A stretch of 64,000 bases of DNA from Peribacillus saganii (GCF_003429095.1 NZ_QVTE01000012.1:29865-93864), one strand, 5' to 3'. Counted from the stretch's first letter, positions 17,819 through 27,253 are shown. Translations and numbers: made by a program. The notes: generated from the letters alone by a model not told the origin.

Positions 17819-17911
17819 ATGAATCCCTCCCGATAAAAGCAAAAGCCGTTAATTATCCTTCCTACATTCTACCATGAGAATAATGGGAAAGAAAAAATAA
17901 CGGCATCTGAT

Positions 17912-18844
17912 TTAATTTGTATATCCCATCAGCAGGCGGGCATATGGAGAGTCTGAAGGAAGAACAATGACTGTTTCCCCATCAATGGTCTTCTTATAAG
18001 ACTCAAGCGTTCGGAACAGGCTGTAGAACTCGGCATCCTTTGAAAAAGAAGCATTGTAGATCCGGGCAGCTTCCCCTTCACCCTGTGCCCTGATTACTTC
18101 AGCATCTGCCTGGGCCTTTGAAAGGATCTCTTTTACCTTTCTGTCTGTATCTGCTTCAATCCGGTTTTTCTCGGCATCACCCATTGATAGGTATTCTTGG
18201 GCTTTAGACTCACGTTCCGATATCATCCGCTTAAACACAGATTCCTCATTTTCTGAAGGCAGGTCAGTCCGCTTTATTCTTACATCGGTAACTTCAATGC
18301 CATAGGAATCTTTTTGCAATAGCTCATTTACCCGCTCTGTGACCCTGTCATTCAGGCTGCCCCGGGAGGATTTTTCATCATTAATGATTTCATCATAGTT
18401 TAATTGACCCAGTTCTGCCCTGACAACTGAATAGATGAACTCTTCCATTCTTGCCTCAGCATTTTCCACTGTCCTGGCATTATTGATCATCTTCTTTGGG
18501 TCAACGATTCTCCATACCGCGTAGTTATCGATCAGCATCCGTTTTTTATCTTTTGTGTTGATCTCCGCTTCTGAAACCTCATAGCTCATTTGGTATTTAG
18601 GGAGAGTTGTAACAGATTGAATAAAAGGTATTTTCGTTTTAAGGCCAGGGGATTTATCAATCCTGACCACTTCTCCAAATTGGCGGACAACCTTATACTC
18701 TCCTTCATTTACGATATAGATATTATTAAAGACAAACAGAGCGGCTGACAATAGAATAATTATGACTATTCCTAATTTCGTGTACCCTCTCCATTCAATG
18801 GGGACTTTTTTCTTATCAGCAATGCCTATTACTTTATTGCTCAT
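17912..18844 (-). CDS. hflC: HflC-like SPFH protein
   Basis: 310 residues. It is a membrane-anchored SPFH (band 7) protein with one N-terminal helix at about residues 23-42, then YIVNEGEYKVVRQFGEVVRI, the SPFH core, and a long charged coiled-coil (ERESKAQEYLSMGDAEKNRIEAD) rich in Ala/Glu/Arg. In proteobacteria HflC pairs with HflK in a cage around FtsH and modulates its proteolysis. The start overlaps the end of hflK by one nucleotide, the gene pair arrangement typical of hflKC. B. subtilis 168 lacks this pair (its SPFH proteins are FloT and FloA), so this is an extra module. Topology would place the SPFH domain outside the cytoplasm. Confidence 0.9.
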   Translation of the reverse strand: MSNKVIGIADKKKVPIEWRGYTKLGIVIIILLSAALFVFNNIYIVNEGEYKVVRQFGEVVRIDKSPGLKTKIPFIQSVTTLPKYQMSYEVSEAEINTKDKKRMLIDNYAVWRIVDPKKMINNARTVENAEARMEEFIYSVVRAELGQLNYDEIINDEKSSRGSLNDRVTERVNELLQKDSYGIEVTDVRIKRTDLPSENEESVFKRMISERESKAQEYLSMGDAEKNRIEADTDRKVKEILSKAQADAEVIRAQGEGEAARIYNASFSKDAEFYSLFRTLESYKKTIDGETVIVLPSDSPYARLLMGYTN

Positions 18845-19803
18845 TACTGGCCAGCCCCTTCCTCTTTTGGTTTTGGCTGTTCTTTTTCAAGCGAGCGAAT
18901 TGGGAAGTATTTCATCGTATTGCCCTCGTCATTCATAATATAAATCTGTGAACTTGGCAGTACCTGTTCAATAGTTTCAATGATTAAGCGCTCTTTGGTA
19001 ATGTCAGGGTTCTTTTTATATTCCTGATAGAGTTTATCAAAAACCGCCACATCCCCGCGTGCCCGCTCTGTCCTTGCTGCCTTCTCCCCATTGGCATTGG
19101 ATATCAGGGCATCCTTTTCACCTTTCGCCTCATTCATCCGCTTATTTTCATACTTCTTTGCTTCATTGATTTTCGTATTCATCGTTTCCCTTGCACTTGT
19201 AACATTTGTGAATGCCTTTCGGACTTCTTTATTCGGAAGCTCTACATCCTGCAACTTTACCGCGAGAACGGAAATGCCAATATCATATTTATCAATTAAG
19301 GTGGACAGCAATTCGCGAACATCTGCTTCAATTTCCGCTTTTCCTGAAGTGAGGGCGTCATCAATCTTGGAACTTCCGATAATGCTTCTTAAAGCTGAAG
19401 AAGTCGTATTATATAAAATCTCCTCCGGTTCATCAGAGTTAAAAAGGTATTTCGACGGATCGGTTATTTTCCATTGTACAACCAGATCAGCGAGGACAAT
19501 ATTCTCATCCCCCGTGATCATTTTTGTATCTTCCGGATATTCCTTTATTTCTCCGTCCTTCTGCTCGTAGCCAAACTGAAGGCTGAATGTTTCTTTCGGA
19601 AGTTTCTCGATTGTCTGGACTGGCCAAGGCATTTTAAAGTGAAGTCCTGGTTCTGTTATCGTCTCATCTACTTCACCAAATGTAAGAATTACTGCCTGGT
19701 CGGATTCGTCCACTGTATACCAAGTTGTAAAAGCTACAAGACCTAATAATAAGGCGGCAAAAAAAGCACCCGTAATTATATATATCTTTCTTAGGCTACC
19801 CAT
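18844..19803 (-). CDS. hflK: HflK-like SPFH protein
   Basis: 319 residues. One N-terminal membrane helix (about 7-28), then VDESDQAVILTFGEVDETITEPGLHF split by the SPFH start, a band-7 core, and a helical region with NEAKGEKDALISNANGEKAARTERARGDVA, the repeated Ala/Glu/Lys pattern of HflK. The C-terminal tail is Pro/Glu rich. Unlike E. coli HflK it lacks the long Gly-rich N-terminal extension. Partner of the next gene HflC. The pair lies between phoR and polA, transcribed with polA. It is preceded by SD AGGGGATGAGCG. Confidence 0.9.
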   Translation of the reverse strand: MGSLRKIYIITGAFFAALLLGLVAFTTWYTVDESDQAVILTFGEVDETITEPGLHFKMPWPVQTIEKLPKETFSLQFGYEQKDGEIKEYPEDTKMITGDENIVLADLVVQWKITDPSKYLFNSDEPEEILYNTTSSALRSIIGSSKIDDALTSGKAEIEADVRELLSTLIDKYDIGISVLAVKLQDVELPNKEVRKAFTNVTSARETMNTKINEAKKYENKRMNEAKGEKDALISNANGEKAARTERARGDVAVFDKLYQEYKKNPDITKERLIIETIEQVLPSSQIYIMNDEGNTMKYFPIRSLEKEQPKPKEEGAGQ

Positions 19804-19921
19804 GCTCGCTCATCCCCTCCTTCGAACTGTTTACCCTTTTTACGAATAAGGATTGGTAAAAGTTTCAATCTCATTCATAAAAATGAAAAAAAGGAATGAA
19901 AGGTTAACAATTTTTATATAG

Positions 19922-19958
19922 AAAAAAAGGCAAGGACGGGGTCATGTCCTTGCCTTTT
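19922..19958 (-). terminator. Terminator of phoPR
   Basis: AAAGGCAAGGAC / GTCCTTGCCTTT, a 12-bp perfect stem, followed by TTTTC on the minus strand. It lies about 115 nt past the phoR stop. Confidence 0.9.
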
Positions 19959-20072
19959 CAGCCCTTGGATGAAGGGGTTTTCATATATTATTTTATCCGC
20001 ATCATGTTAAGCAGAATTGAATTTGATGTAAATAAAATGTAAATATTACTGATCCCCTTCAGGTGAATTACA

Positions 20073-21833
20073 TTATTTATTAAGTTCAACAATAAATGTT
20101 GAACCTTGTCCAACCTCGCTTTCAACATGGATTCGTCCATGATGAGCCTCTACGATATGCTTGACGATTGCAAGGCCAAGCCCTGTTCCGCCTGAATTGC
20201 GGCTCCGGGCTCGGTCAACTCGATAAAACCGTTCAAAGATTCGAGGCAGTTCTTCTTTTTCAATTCCTATTCCGGTATCCTTAATTTCAATCCGTACCGA
20301 TTCCCGTTGATCTGCAATATTGACGTCAACCCTGCCGTTGTTCGGTGTGTAGGTCAATCCATTCGTGATAAGATTGATGAAGGTTTGCTTAAGCCTGAAA
20401 GAATCTCCCTCAACATACACCGGATGTCCCGGTGCTTCCAAATTCAGCTCTATTTCCTTCTGTTGGGCCTTTCCGTCTAAGATGGCACACGTTTCCTTCA
20501 ACAGCACCTTTAAATCAATCTTCTCTATGTTCAATGCAAATTCATGCTGCTCTATTTTCGACAAATCCAGTAATTCCTGAATCAGAATCTGGAGACGGTC
20601 GCTTTCCTTTAATATGATCCCGAGGAAATTTTCCAGGGTATCTTTATCGTTTAAGGCTCCGTCCAGAAGTGTTTCCGAAAAGCCTTTAATGGAGGTTATC
20701 GGGGTCTTTAATTCATGTGACACGTTCGCAACGAAATCCTTCCTCATTTGTTCCAGCTTTTTAAGCTCGCTTATATCATGGAACACAATCAATATGCCTT
20801 TCCATTCATCATTTGTTCCAATAATTGGTGCCCCGTATACTTCAAAATGCTTTCTTTCAAGACCAACAGGAAGTATGAGCTGCCTTTTCAGGCTTTTTTC
20901 CGTAACAAAAATTTCTTCTATGATCTGAATGATTTCTTTATGCTGGATTACTTCATAATAAAGCTTGTAAAGAAAATTTGAACCATCCACCTTAAATATT
21001 TGTTTATATGAACGGTTAATAAGAGTGATGTACCCTTTATTGTCAATCAACAAAACGCTGCTCCCTATATTTTCAATCAAAGTGACCAGCCGGTCCTGCT
21101 GCATTGCACGGGCAACCTCCATTTCCTGAAGATTTCTTGCTAATTTATTTAATGAAGTGCTTAACATTCCGGTTTCATCGGATTGTTCTTCATAAGTCCT
21201 TGCCTTGTAGTTCCCCTTCGCAAGCTCAATGGCTGTCTTGGTTGCCGCTTCAATTGGCCGTGTATATCTCGAAGCAATCTTCACCCCCAGCATGATAATG
21301 AGAATTAAGGCTGATCCAAGACTTACAGTCAGTATCCCCCACATTTGCCGGTTTGCTTCTTTTATTACACCTAATTGGTTATTAAGGATAACATAGCCTT
21401 CAATTTCTCCGCCGCTTTCAATTTCCTTCCAATAATAATGAAGGTCATTTCCGCCATCTGATACTTTAAACCCCTCTGATTCCATATCCCTTTTATCCAG
21501 GATACTGGAAATCATTTTTTGGTGCTCCTCGCGGTATTCTTCCTTCTTTTCATTAGAATCAAATAAAATAGAACCATACTTTGAGATAATCGTAAGATTG
21601 GAATCTAATATCCTGGTAAAATTGTCAGCTTTTCCTTCCTTGAAAAACTCATCCAATCCGCCATTTTCTTTAATATACATTGAAATAAATAATGCCTCTT
21701 TTTCCAGCCTTTCATTAAATGTGTGCAAGAAATAGCTTTTGAATAATTGTCCGAGTATCAGGCCCAGTGCCAATAAAACAGTGATATTAAGTACGATTAA
21801 AGTAAAAATGAGCCTGGAGCGGGAATTGGTCAT
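20073..21833 (-). CDS. phoR: Phosphate-response sensor histidine kinase PhoR
   Basis: 586 residues. Membrane helices at about 8-31 and 165-186 flank an extracytoplasmic sensor loop (about 32-164). HAMP follows (190-240), then a PAS domain (about 250-355), the HisKA box with His373 in NVSHELKTPI, and a HATPase_c domain with the N box (LITNGLTYTPNNG), DTGIGIEKEELPRIFERFYR and GGTGLGLAIVKH. It autophosphorylates and transfers phosphate to PhoP. In B. subtilis it senses wall teichoic acid intermediates through its PAS domain when phosphate is limiting. Its start overlaps the phoP stop by 4 nt (ATGA), so they are translationally coupled. Confidence 0.95.
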   Translation of the reverse strand: MTNSRSRLIFTLIVLNITVLLALGLILGQLFKSYFLHTFNERLEKEALFISMYIKENGGLDEFFKEGKADNFTRILDSNLTIISKYGSILFDSNEKKEEYREEHQKMISSILDKRDMESEGFKVSDGGNDLHYYWKEIESGGEIEGYVILNNQLGVIKEANRQMWGILTVSLGSALILIIMLGVKIASRYTRPIEAATKTAIELAKGNYKARTYEEQSDETGMLSTSLNKLARNLQEMEVARAMQQDRLVTLIENIGSSVLLIDNKGYITLINRSYKQIFKVDGSNFLYKLYYEVIQHKEIIQIIEEIFVTEKSLKRQLILPVGLERKHFEVYGAPIIGTNDEWKGILIVFHDISELKKLEQMRKDFVANVSHELKTPITSIKGFSETLLDGALNDKDTLENFLGIILKESDRLQILIQELLDLSKIEQHEFALNIEKIDLKVLLKETCAILDGKAQQKEIELNLEAPGHPVYVEGDSFRLKQTFINLITNGLTYTPNNGRVDVNIADQRESVRIEIKDTGIGIEKEELPRIFERFYRVDRARSRNSGGTGLGLAIVKHIVEAHHGRIHVESEVGQGSTFIVELNK

Positions 21834-22549
21834 TCCTCCTTAGGCTCCTCAAGTTTGTAGCCAAGGCCTCTTATAGTCTTTATATAAATAGGCTTCTTCG
21901 TATCTTTCTCGATTTTCTCCCGCAAATGACTGATATGGACATCGACAATTCTGGTATCTCCTGCAAAGTCATAATTCCAGACCGAACTAAGGAGCTGATC
22001 CCTTGTTAACACCCTGCCCTTGTTTTTGGCTAAATACAACAATAGTTCAAATTCCTTCGGTGTAAGCTCAAGCTCCACTTCTTCAAAGAAAGCTTCGTAG
22101 CGTTCCGGGAAAACTTTTAAAGATCCCAGCTTAATCATTTCATCCAGCTCATCAGACTCATCATCGCTTTGCTCTTTTTGGAATTGGGATCTTCTTAGTA
22201 TCGCTTTAACCCTTGCCACTACCTCGCGGGGGCTAAAGGGCTTTGTCATATAGTCATCCGCTCCCAGTTCTAGTCCAAGGACTTTATCAAACTCATCATC
22301 CTTAGCGGTCAGCATTAATATCGGTGTGATAATTTTCTGCTGACGAAGCTGTTTGCACACTTCTATTCCATCAAGGAGAGGAAGCATTAAATCCAACACA
22401 ATTATATCTGGCATTTCCCTGATAGCAAGCTCTTTTCCCTCTTCCCCGTCCATAGCCGTCACAACCGCATAACCTGCCTGCTCCAGATTGTATTGAAGCA
22501 AAGTTAGAATCGATTTCTCATCATCCACTACAAGAACCTTTTTTGTCAT
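21830..22549 (-). CDS. phoP: Phosphate-response regulator PhoP
   Basis: 239 residues from the ATG at 22549 (SD AGGAGG, 6 nt spacing). The longer frame reads through the SD. OmpR-type: receiver domain with acidic pair Asp9/Asp10 and phosphoacceptor Asp53 (VLDLMLP), Lys near GADDYMTKPF, then a winged-helix DNA-binding domain (LELTPKEFELLLYL, VDVHISHLREKIE). It binds tandem TT(A/C)ACA-type repeats at Pho regulon promoters. First gene of phoP-phoR. Confidence 0.96.
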   Translation of the reverse strand: MTKKVLVVDDEKSILTLLQYNLEQAGYAVVTAMDGEEGKELAIREMPDIIVLDLMLPLLDGIEVCKQLRQQKIITPILMLTAKDDEFDKVLGLELGADDYMTKPFSPREVVARVKAILRRSQFQKEQSDDESDELDEMIKLGSLKVFPERYEAFFEEVELELTPKEFELLLYLAKNKGRVLTRDQLLSSVWNYDFAGDTRIVDVHISHLREKIEKDTKKPIYIKTIRGLGYKLEEPKEE

Positions 22550-22707
22550 GATTGCCCTCCTGAGTTTGAATACGAAATACCCCTCGACCTGTACGGGCCT
22601 CTTCATCCAATATCAATTATAAATAAAAAAAGAATAAAGGGAAACATCGGTGTTAGCAACGTGAAGGCTTGCTCCCCTGAATATGAATGAATGTGTCTTC
22701 CTGGAAT

Positions 22708-22735
22708 ATAAAAACCTGGCGAAGAAACCAGGATA
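22708..22735 (-). terminator. Possible attenuator/terminator in the region upstream of phoP
   Basis: CCTGG-TTTCTTCG-CCAGG on the minus strand, followed by TTTTTATATT. It lies about 160 nt upstream of phoP and 65 nt after the stronger maoC terminator, so it could be a back-up terminator or an element of the phoP leader. Confidence 0.5.
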
Positions 22736-22798
22736 TTTACCAAGCTAATTTAACGGTTTACATCATTTCTTACTGAAAAAACTTACTTTTATTCTTCA

Positions 22799-22828
22799 TA
22801 AAAAAAGAACCCCATGCAGAGGGTTCTT
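22799..22828 (-). terminator. Terminator of the MaoC-like gene
   Basis: AAGAACCC / GGGTTCTT followed by TTTTTTT on the minus strand, 15 nt after the stop. Confidence 0.9.
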
Positions 22829-22843
22829 GTACATTACCAAGGC

Positions 22844-23299
22844 TCACCCTTGGGCTGCATCACTGAAGCGGGGAGGGCATACCTTCAATCTTGCTTCCAA
22901 AACAAGTTCGTTATCTTCATTTTCACCAATTACATGTATTTGGACCAGTTGCTGGTCCCTATCAACATCTTTAACTTCAAAAATGAATTTGATGGTGCCG
23001 TAATGATAAACTGGCTTATGGTAGATAACATCCTGTGATAAAATATGGCTTCCAGGTCCCGGTAAGTATTTTGATATTGCGGAATTAATGATTCCAATCA
23101 GCATAACACTTGGAACAATCGGTTTCTCGAATGGAGTTTGTGAGGCGTAATCGTGCTGAATATAAAGCGGGTTGGCATCATTGGTTAAACCTAAGTACAG
23201 TAAAAGATCTTTGTCTTCTATTTTTTCAGTTAGCGAAAGCTTCTCTCCTGCCTTAATATCTTCAATTTTTCTGCCAAGCTTCCTTTTTTTTAATAACAT
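22844..23299 (-). CDS. MaoC-like hot-dog dehydratase
   Basis: 151 residues, the length of a single hot-dog domain. The MaoC/(R)-enoyl-CoA hydratase features are a long loop with LGLTNDANPLYIQHDYA (Asn/Asp and His of the hydratase dyad region) and PFEKPIVPSVMLIGIINSAISKYLPGPGS. This family hydrates enoyl-CoA substrates; the precise substrate cannot be told. Strong SD AAGGAGGAGG. It sits between mdh and phoP with its own terminator. B. subtilis 168 has no such gene at this spot as far as I recall. A non-catalytic acyl-CoA binding role is the main alternative. Confidence 0.8.
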   Translation of the reverse strand: MLLKKRKLGRKIEDIKAGEKLSLTEKIEDKDLLLYLGLTNDANPLYIQHDYASQTPFEKPIVPSVMLIGIINSAISKYLPGPGSHILSQDVIYHKPVYHYGTIKFIFEVKDVDRDQQLVQIHVIGENEDNELVLEARLKVCPPRFSDAAQG

Positions 23300-23347
23300 G
23301 GAAACCTCCTCCTTGCATCAGCTGCATAAAAGTCGAAAACATTTTGA

Positions 23348-23386
23348 AAAAAATTCGGGGAAAATAGTGTTTCCCCGAATTTTAAT
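23348..23386 (-). terminator. Terminator of mdh
   Basis: AAAATTCGGGGAAA / TTTCCCCGAATTTT with further T on the minus strand, 30 nt after the mdh stop. Confidence 0.9.
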
Positions 23387-23416
23387 CTTAAGCTATTTAT
23401 TTTGAGGATATGTTTG

Positions 23417-24355
23417 TTAAGCTAAAACATTCATTACATTGCGAACAGATTCAGCAGATTTAGCAAGGGCTGCCTTTTCATCTTCAGTTAAATCAAGTTC
23501 GATAACTTTTTCAATGCCGCCAGCACCAAGAATAGTAGGAACGCCGAGGTAAATTCCTGCAAAGCCATATTCACCTTCAAGGTAAGCGATAGAAGGAAGT
23601 ACACGGCGCTGATCTTTAAGGATAGCTTCTGCCATTTCAACAAGCGACGCAGCAGGAGCATAGTAAGCACTGCCGTTGCCTAAAAGATTGACAATCTCTC
23701 CGCCGCCCTTGCGTGTGCGTTCAACGATTGCATCTAAGCGCTCTTGGGGGATAAGAGTTTCCAATGGTATTCCGCCTGCATATGAGTAGCGTACAAGAGG
23801 GACCATATCATCTCCGTGACCGCCTAAAACAAAGCCGGTAACATCTTTAACAGAAAGATTTAACTCCTGAGCGACAAAGGTGCGGAAACGAGCTGTATCA
23901 AGTACACCGGATTGGCCGATGACGCGGTTTTTAGGGAAACCGGACTCTTTAAATACTGTATAGCTCATTGCATCAACAGGATTTGTAAGGACGATGATGT
24001 AGCATTCCGGAGAATATTTTACAATTTCCTTAGTAACAGCTTTCATGACCTTTTGGTTAGTTTGAACCAAATCATCTCGGCTCATGCCCGGCTTGCGCGC
24101 GATACCTGCTGTGATGATAACGATATCCGAATCAGCTGTATCTTCGTAGCTGGAAGTACCTGTAATGTTAGCGTCAAAGCCCTGTATCGGACTGGCTTCA
24201 AGCATATCAAGAGCTTTACCTTTTGTCGGATTTTCCATTTGAGGAATATCAACTAATACTACGTCACCAAGTTCTTTCTGAGCTAATAAAAAAGCAGTTG
24301 TAGCGCCAGTAAATCCGCCACCGATCACAGAGACTTTTTTGCGTTTTAGAGACAT
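23417..24355 (-). CDS. mdh: Malate dehydrogenase
   Basis: 312 residues, LDH-like type usual in Bacillus. Oxidises malate to oxaloacetate with NAD in the TCA cycle. The dinucleotide-binding motif is [12 protein letters not shown]; substrate Arg and loop lie in [15 protein letters not shown]; Asp and catalytic His are in NPVDAMSYT and [27 protein letters not shown]. Last gene of citZ-icd-mdh, 118 bp after icd with a hairpin (24412-24451) in the gap. Its own promoter, as known for B. subtilis, is possible. Confidence 0.97.
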   Translation of the reverse strand: MSLKRKKVSVIGGGFTGATTAFLLAQKELGDVVLVDIPQMENPTKGKALDMLEASPIQGFDANITGTSSYEDTADSDIVIITAGIARKPGMSRDDLVQTNQKVMKAVTKEIVKYSPECYIIVLTNPVDAMSYTVFKESGFPKNRVIGQSGVLDTARFRTFVAQELNLSVKDVTGFVLGGHGDDMVPLVRYSYAGGIPLETLIPQERLDAIVERTRKGGGEIVNLLGNGSAYYAPAASLVEMAEAILKDQRRVLPSIAYLEGEYGFAGIYLGVPTILGAGGIEKVIELDLTEDEKAALAKSAESVRNVMNVLA

Positions 24356-24411
24356 GACAGCTCCTCCTCGAAAATAAATACAATATTTAATTTTTCCTGG
24401 CTATCAAATTA

Positions 24412-24451
24412 GCTTCTGTACGCAGGGCAAGGGAGGCCCCGGTACAGAAGC
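24412..24451 (-). other. Perfect 10-bp hairpin in the icd-mdh gap
   Basis: GCTTCTGTAC and GTACAGAAGC enclose a 20-nt GC-rich loop. No T tract follows on the minus strand (TAATTTGATAG), so it looks more like a processing or stability element than a terminator. Confidence 0.6.
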
Positions 24452-24473
24452 AAAATTTTCAAAAATTATTCTA

Positions 24474-25742
24474 TTACAGGTTTTTAATAAGTTCATCTGC
24501 GAATTCAGAGCATTTTACTTCTGTCGCACCGTCCATTAAACGGGCGAAATCATATGTTACCACTTTAGAAGAAATTGTCTTCTCCACAGAAGCAGTGATC
24601 ATTTTCGCAGCCTCATTCCATCCAAGGTGTTCAAGCATCAGTACACCGGACAGAAGTACAGAGGATGGATTCACTTTATCCTGGCCTGCATACTTAGGAG
24701 CTGTTCCATGAGTCGCTTCGAAAATTGCATGTCCAGTTTCATAGTTAATGTTGGCGCCTGGCGCAATACCAATTCCGCCTACCTGTGCAGCAAGTGCATC
24801 GGAAATGTAATCACCGTTCAGGTTCATTGTTGCTACCACATCAAATTCTTTCGGACGAGTAAGGATTTGCTGTAAGAAAATGTCCGCGATAGAATCCTTG
24901 ATGATGATCTTCCCTGCTGCTTCAGCTTCGGCCTGAGCTTTATTTGCAGCTTCAGAGCCTTGTTCTTCTTTAATTCGGTCATATTGATTCCAAGTGAATA
25001 CTTTGTCGCCGAATTCCTGTTCAGCAAGCTCATATCCCCAATTCTTGAATGCACCCTCAGTAAACTTCATAATATTGCCTTTATGTACTAGAGTAACAGA
25101 CTTACGTCCTTCCTTGACCGCGTAGTTGATCGCTGCACGTACAAGTCTCTGTGTTCCTTCTTCAGAAACAGGCTTGATACCAATTCCTGATGTTTCAGGG
25201 AAACGGATCTTATTTACTCCCATTTCATTGCGAAGGAAGTCAATTACTTTTTTTACTTCGTCAGAGCCTTTAGCGTATTCGATTCCAGCGTAAATATCTT
25301 CAGTATTTTCACGGAAGATAACCATATCAGTATCTTCAGGACGCTTTACTGGAGAAGGTACACCATCAAAATAACGAACTGGGCGCAGGCAGACAAACAG
25401 GTCAAGTTCCTGGCGTAAAGCTACGTTTAGTGAACGGATTCCTCCGCCAATTGGAGTTGTAAGAGGTCCTTTAATAGCGATCAAGTACTCCTGGATCATA
25501 TCAAGTGTTTCCTGTGGTAGCCATTCGCCAGTTTGATTGAATGCCTTTTCCCCTGCAAGGACTTCTTTCCAAACAATATTCTTTTCGCCGTTATATGCTT
25601 TTTCTACGGCTGCTTCCAGAACCCGTGACGCTGCTGCCCAAATATCCGGACCAATGCCATCCCCTTCAATAAACGGTATAACCGGATTGTTCGGCACGCG
25701 TAGTGTACCATTTTCTACTGTAATTTTTTCACCTTGATTCAT
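24474..25742 (-). CDS. icd: Isocitrate dehydrogenase (NADP)
   Basis: 422 residues from the ATG at 25742 (SD GGAGGGATAGCA). A longer frame to 25820 is an artefact of repeat copy C and gives the recurrent [13 protein letters not shown] string. It converts isocitrate to 2-oxoglutarate with NADP. Recognisable are [14 protein letters not shown], the phosphorylatable-loop region [29 protein letters not shown], and YKLATE-type C-terminal contacts replaced by the usual Bacillus [15 protein letters not shown]. In B. subtilis it is co-transcribed with citZ. Here 262 bp with a repeat copy separate them. Confidence 0.97.
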   Translation of the reverse strand: MNQGEKITVENGTLRVPNNPVIPFIEGDGIGPDIWAAASRVLEAAVEKAYNGEKNIVWKEVLAGEKAFNQTGEWLPQETLDMIQEYLIAIKGPLTTPIGGGIRSLNVALRQELDLFVCLRPVRYFDGVPSPVKRPEDTDMVIFRENTEDIYAGIEYAKGSDEVKKVIDFLRNEMGVNKIRFPETSGIGIKPVSEEGTQRLVRAAINYAVKEGRKSVTLVHKGNIMKFTEGAFKNWGYELAEQEFGDKVFTWNQYDRIKEEQGSEAANKAQAEAEAAGKIIIKDSIADIFLQQILTRPKEFDVVATMNLNGDYISDALAAQVGGIGIAPGANINYETGHAIFEATHGTAPKYAGQDKVNPSSVLLSGVLMLEHLGWNEAAKMITASVEKTISSKVVTYDFARLMDGATEVKCSEFADELIKNL

Positions 25743-25787
25743 TGCTATCCCTCCAAATTCGATATCAAAGGTTAGGGAACATCGAAA

Positions 25788-25910
25788 TGCGGAAGCGCCT
25801 TGGTCAGCCCCGACAAGCATAGGACGAATTCCGTAAGAAGGCGTTCTTTGCCTTCTGGAGGAATTTGACTGATGACCTCGAGGAGCTAGGCGCTGCAGTT
25901 AGACACCTGT
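25788..25910 (+). repeat. Dispersed modular repeat, copy C (short form, near-perfect hairpin)
   Basis: Begins GCGGAAGCGCCTTGGTCAGC and ends GGCGCTGCAGTTAGACACCTGT, without the second module. The arms pair along almost their whole length: GCGCC/GGCGC, AGC-CCCGA/TCGAGG-AGCT, GAATTCC/GGAATT, and a terminal hairpin AGAAGGC/GCCTTCT. It lies between citZ and icd, genes of one operon in B. subtilis. Confidence 0.9.
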
Positions 25911-26004
25911 TTTATTCAGAACGATGTCTACATCGATTAAGCCCCATAACCCTTACTACTACACTATTAATTTACTTTAATTCTGTCAATTCGAAAAATG
26001 CTGT

Positions 26005-27120
26005 TTATCTTGCGTCAACCGGAACGTACGTTTGCATTCCAGGGCCTGTATATTCGGCACGAGGGCGGATCAGGCGGTTATTTTCATACTGCTCCAAAAT
26101 ATGGGCAATCCAGCCTGATGTACGGCTGACTGCGAAAATTGGAGTAAACAGGTCATGGTCGATGCCAAGGCTGTGATAGACAGATGCAGAATAGAAGTCT
26201 ACATTAGGCGGCAGATTCTTCTGAGAAGTCACCAGTTCATCTATTTTGATTGACATTTCATAGTATTCAGCCTGCCCTGTCAGATTGGTTAATCTTTCAG
26301 ACATAACTTTAAGATGCTTCGCACGGGGATCCCCTTTACGGTACACACGGTGGCCGAAGCCCATAATCTTTTCTTTGTTTTGAAGTTTATTATTTACATA
26401 GCTTTCTACGTTGTCAACTGAACCGATTTCTTTTAGCATCTTCATTACCGCTTCATTGGCTCCGCCATGAAGAGGTCCTTTCAATGCGCCAATGGCAGCT
26501 GTGATACCTGAATAGATATCGGAAAGTGTAGCGACACATACACGGGCCGTAAATGTGGACGCATTTAATTCGTGGTCAGCATGAAGAACAAGCGCTTTGT
26601 TAAATGCTTCCTCTTCGACTGGGGATGGTTCCTCACCGCTCAACATATAAAGGAAGTTGGCTGCAAAGCTCAAATCAGTTCTTGGAGCTACGGGTTCAAG
26701 CCCTTTTCTTACACGGGAAAATGCTGTAACAATAGAAGGGATCTTTGCCTGAAGGCGGATCGCTTTACGGTAGTTTGCATCTTCATCCATTAGGTCCGCT
26801 TCTTCATCATAAAGTCCTAATAGTGAAATAGCAGAACGAAGAGCTGCCATCGGGTGCACATCGTTAATAGGATACATTTTGAAGTGTTCAAGCACTTCCT
26901 GTGGCAGGCTAGCGTTTTCTGCCAGCTGTTGTGTCAATTCAGACAACTGGGCTTTGTTAGGAAGCTTACGATGCCATAATAGATAAATAATTTCTTCAAA
27001 TGTCGCATTTTCAGCTAGATCATCGATGTCATAACCTACGTATGTAAGCGTATCATCAATGATGGAGCTAATGGATGAAGTTGTTGCTACAATTCCTTCC
27101 AGACCTCTTGTTACTGTCAT
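26005..27120 (-). CDS. citZ: Citrate synthase
   Basis: 371 residues from the ATG at 27120 (SD AAAGGAGAG, 7 nt spacing); the TTG one codon earlier is less likely. Condenses oxaloacetate and acetyl-CoA, the entry step of the TCA cycle. The catalytic region shows HADHELNASTFTARV, GPLHGGANE, MGFGHRVYRKGDPRAKHL and the Asp-containing NVDFYSASVYHSLGI. This is the type found in Gram-positive bacteria. Promoter-proximal cre sequence suggests CcpA repression. It starts the citZ-icd-mdh group. Confidence 0.97.
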   Translation of the reverse strand: MTVTRGLEGIVATTSSISSIIDDTLTYVGYDIDDLAENATFEEIIYLLWHRKLPNKAQLSELTQQLAENASLPQEVLEHFKMYPINDVHPMAALRSAISLLGLYDEEADLMDEDANYRKAIRLQAKIPSIVTAFSRVRKGLEPVAPRTDLSFAANFLYMLSGEEPSPVEEEAFNKALVLHADHELNASTFTARVCVATLSDIYSGITAAIGALKGPLHGGANEAVMKMLKEIGSVDNVESYVNNKLQNKEKIMGFGHRVYRKGDPRAKHLKVMSERLTNLTGQAEYYEMSIKIDELVTSQKNLPPNVDFYSASVYHSLGIDHDLFTPIFAVSRTSGWIAHILEQYENNRLIRPRAEYTGPGMQTYVPVDAR

Positions 27121-27253
27121 CAAGAATCTCTCCTTTTAATAAAAAATTCCCCTTTACCCATTACTATCTGCGTAATATATAATTGACCACTGATGGCATG
27201 GGCGCATTACCACACCATATGTATCTCTAACCGAAGGAAACCCCCGGCAAATA

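Noticed and set aside
25743..25820. 26-residue N-terminal extension of isocitrate dehydrogenase
   Set aside because: The extension comes from repeat copy C. The ATG at 25742 has a strong SD and gives the family-standard N-terminus.
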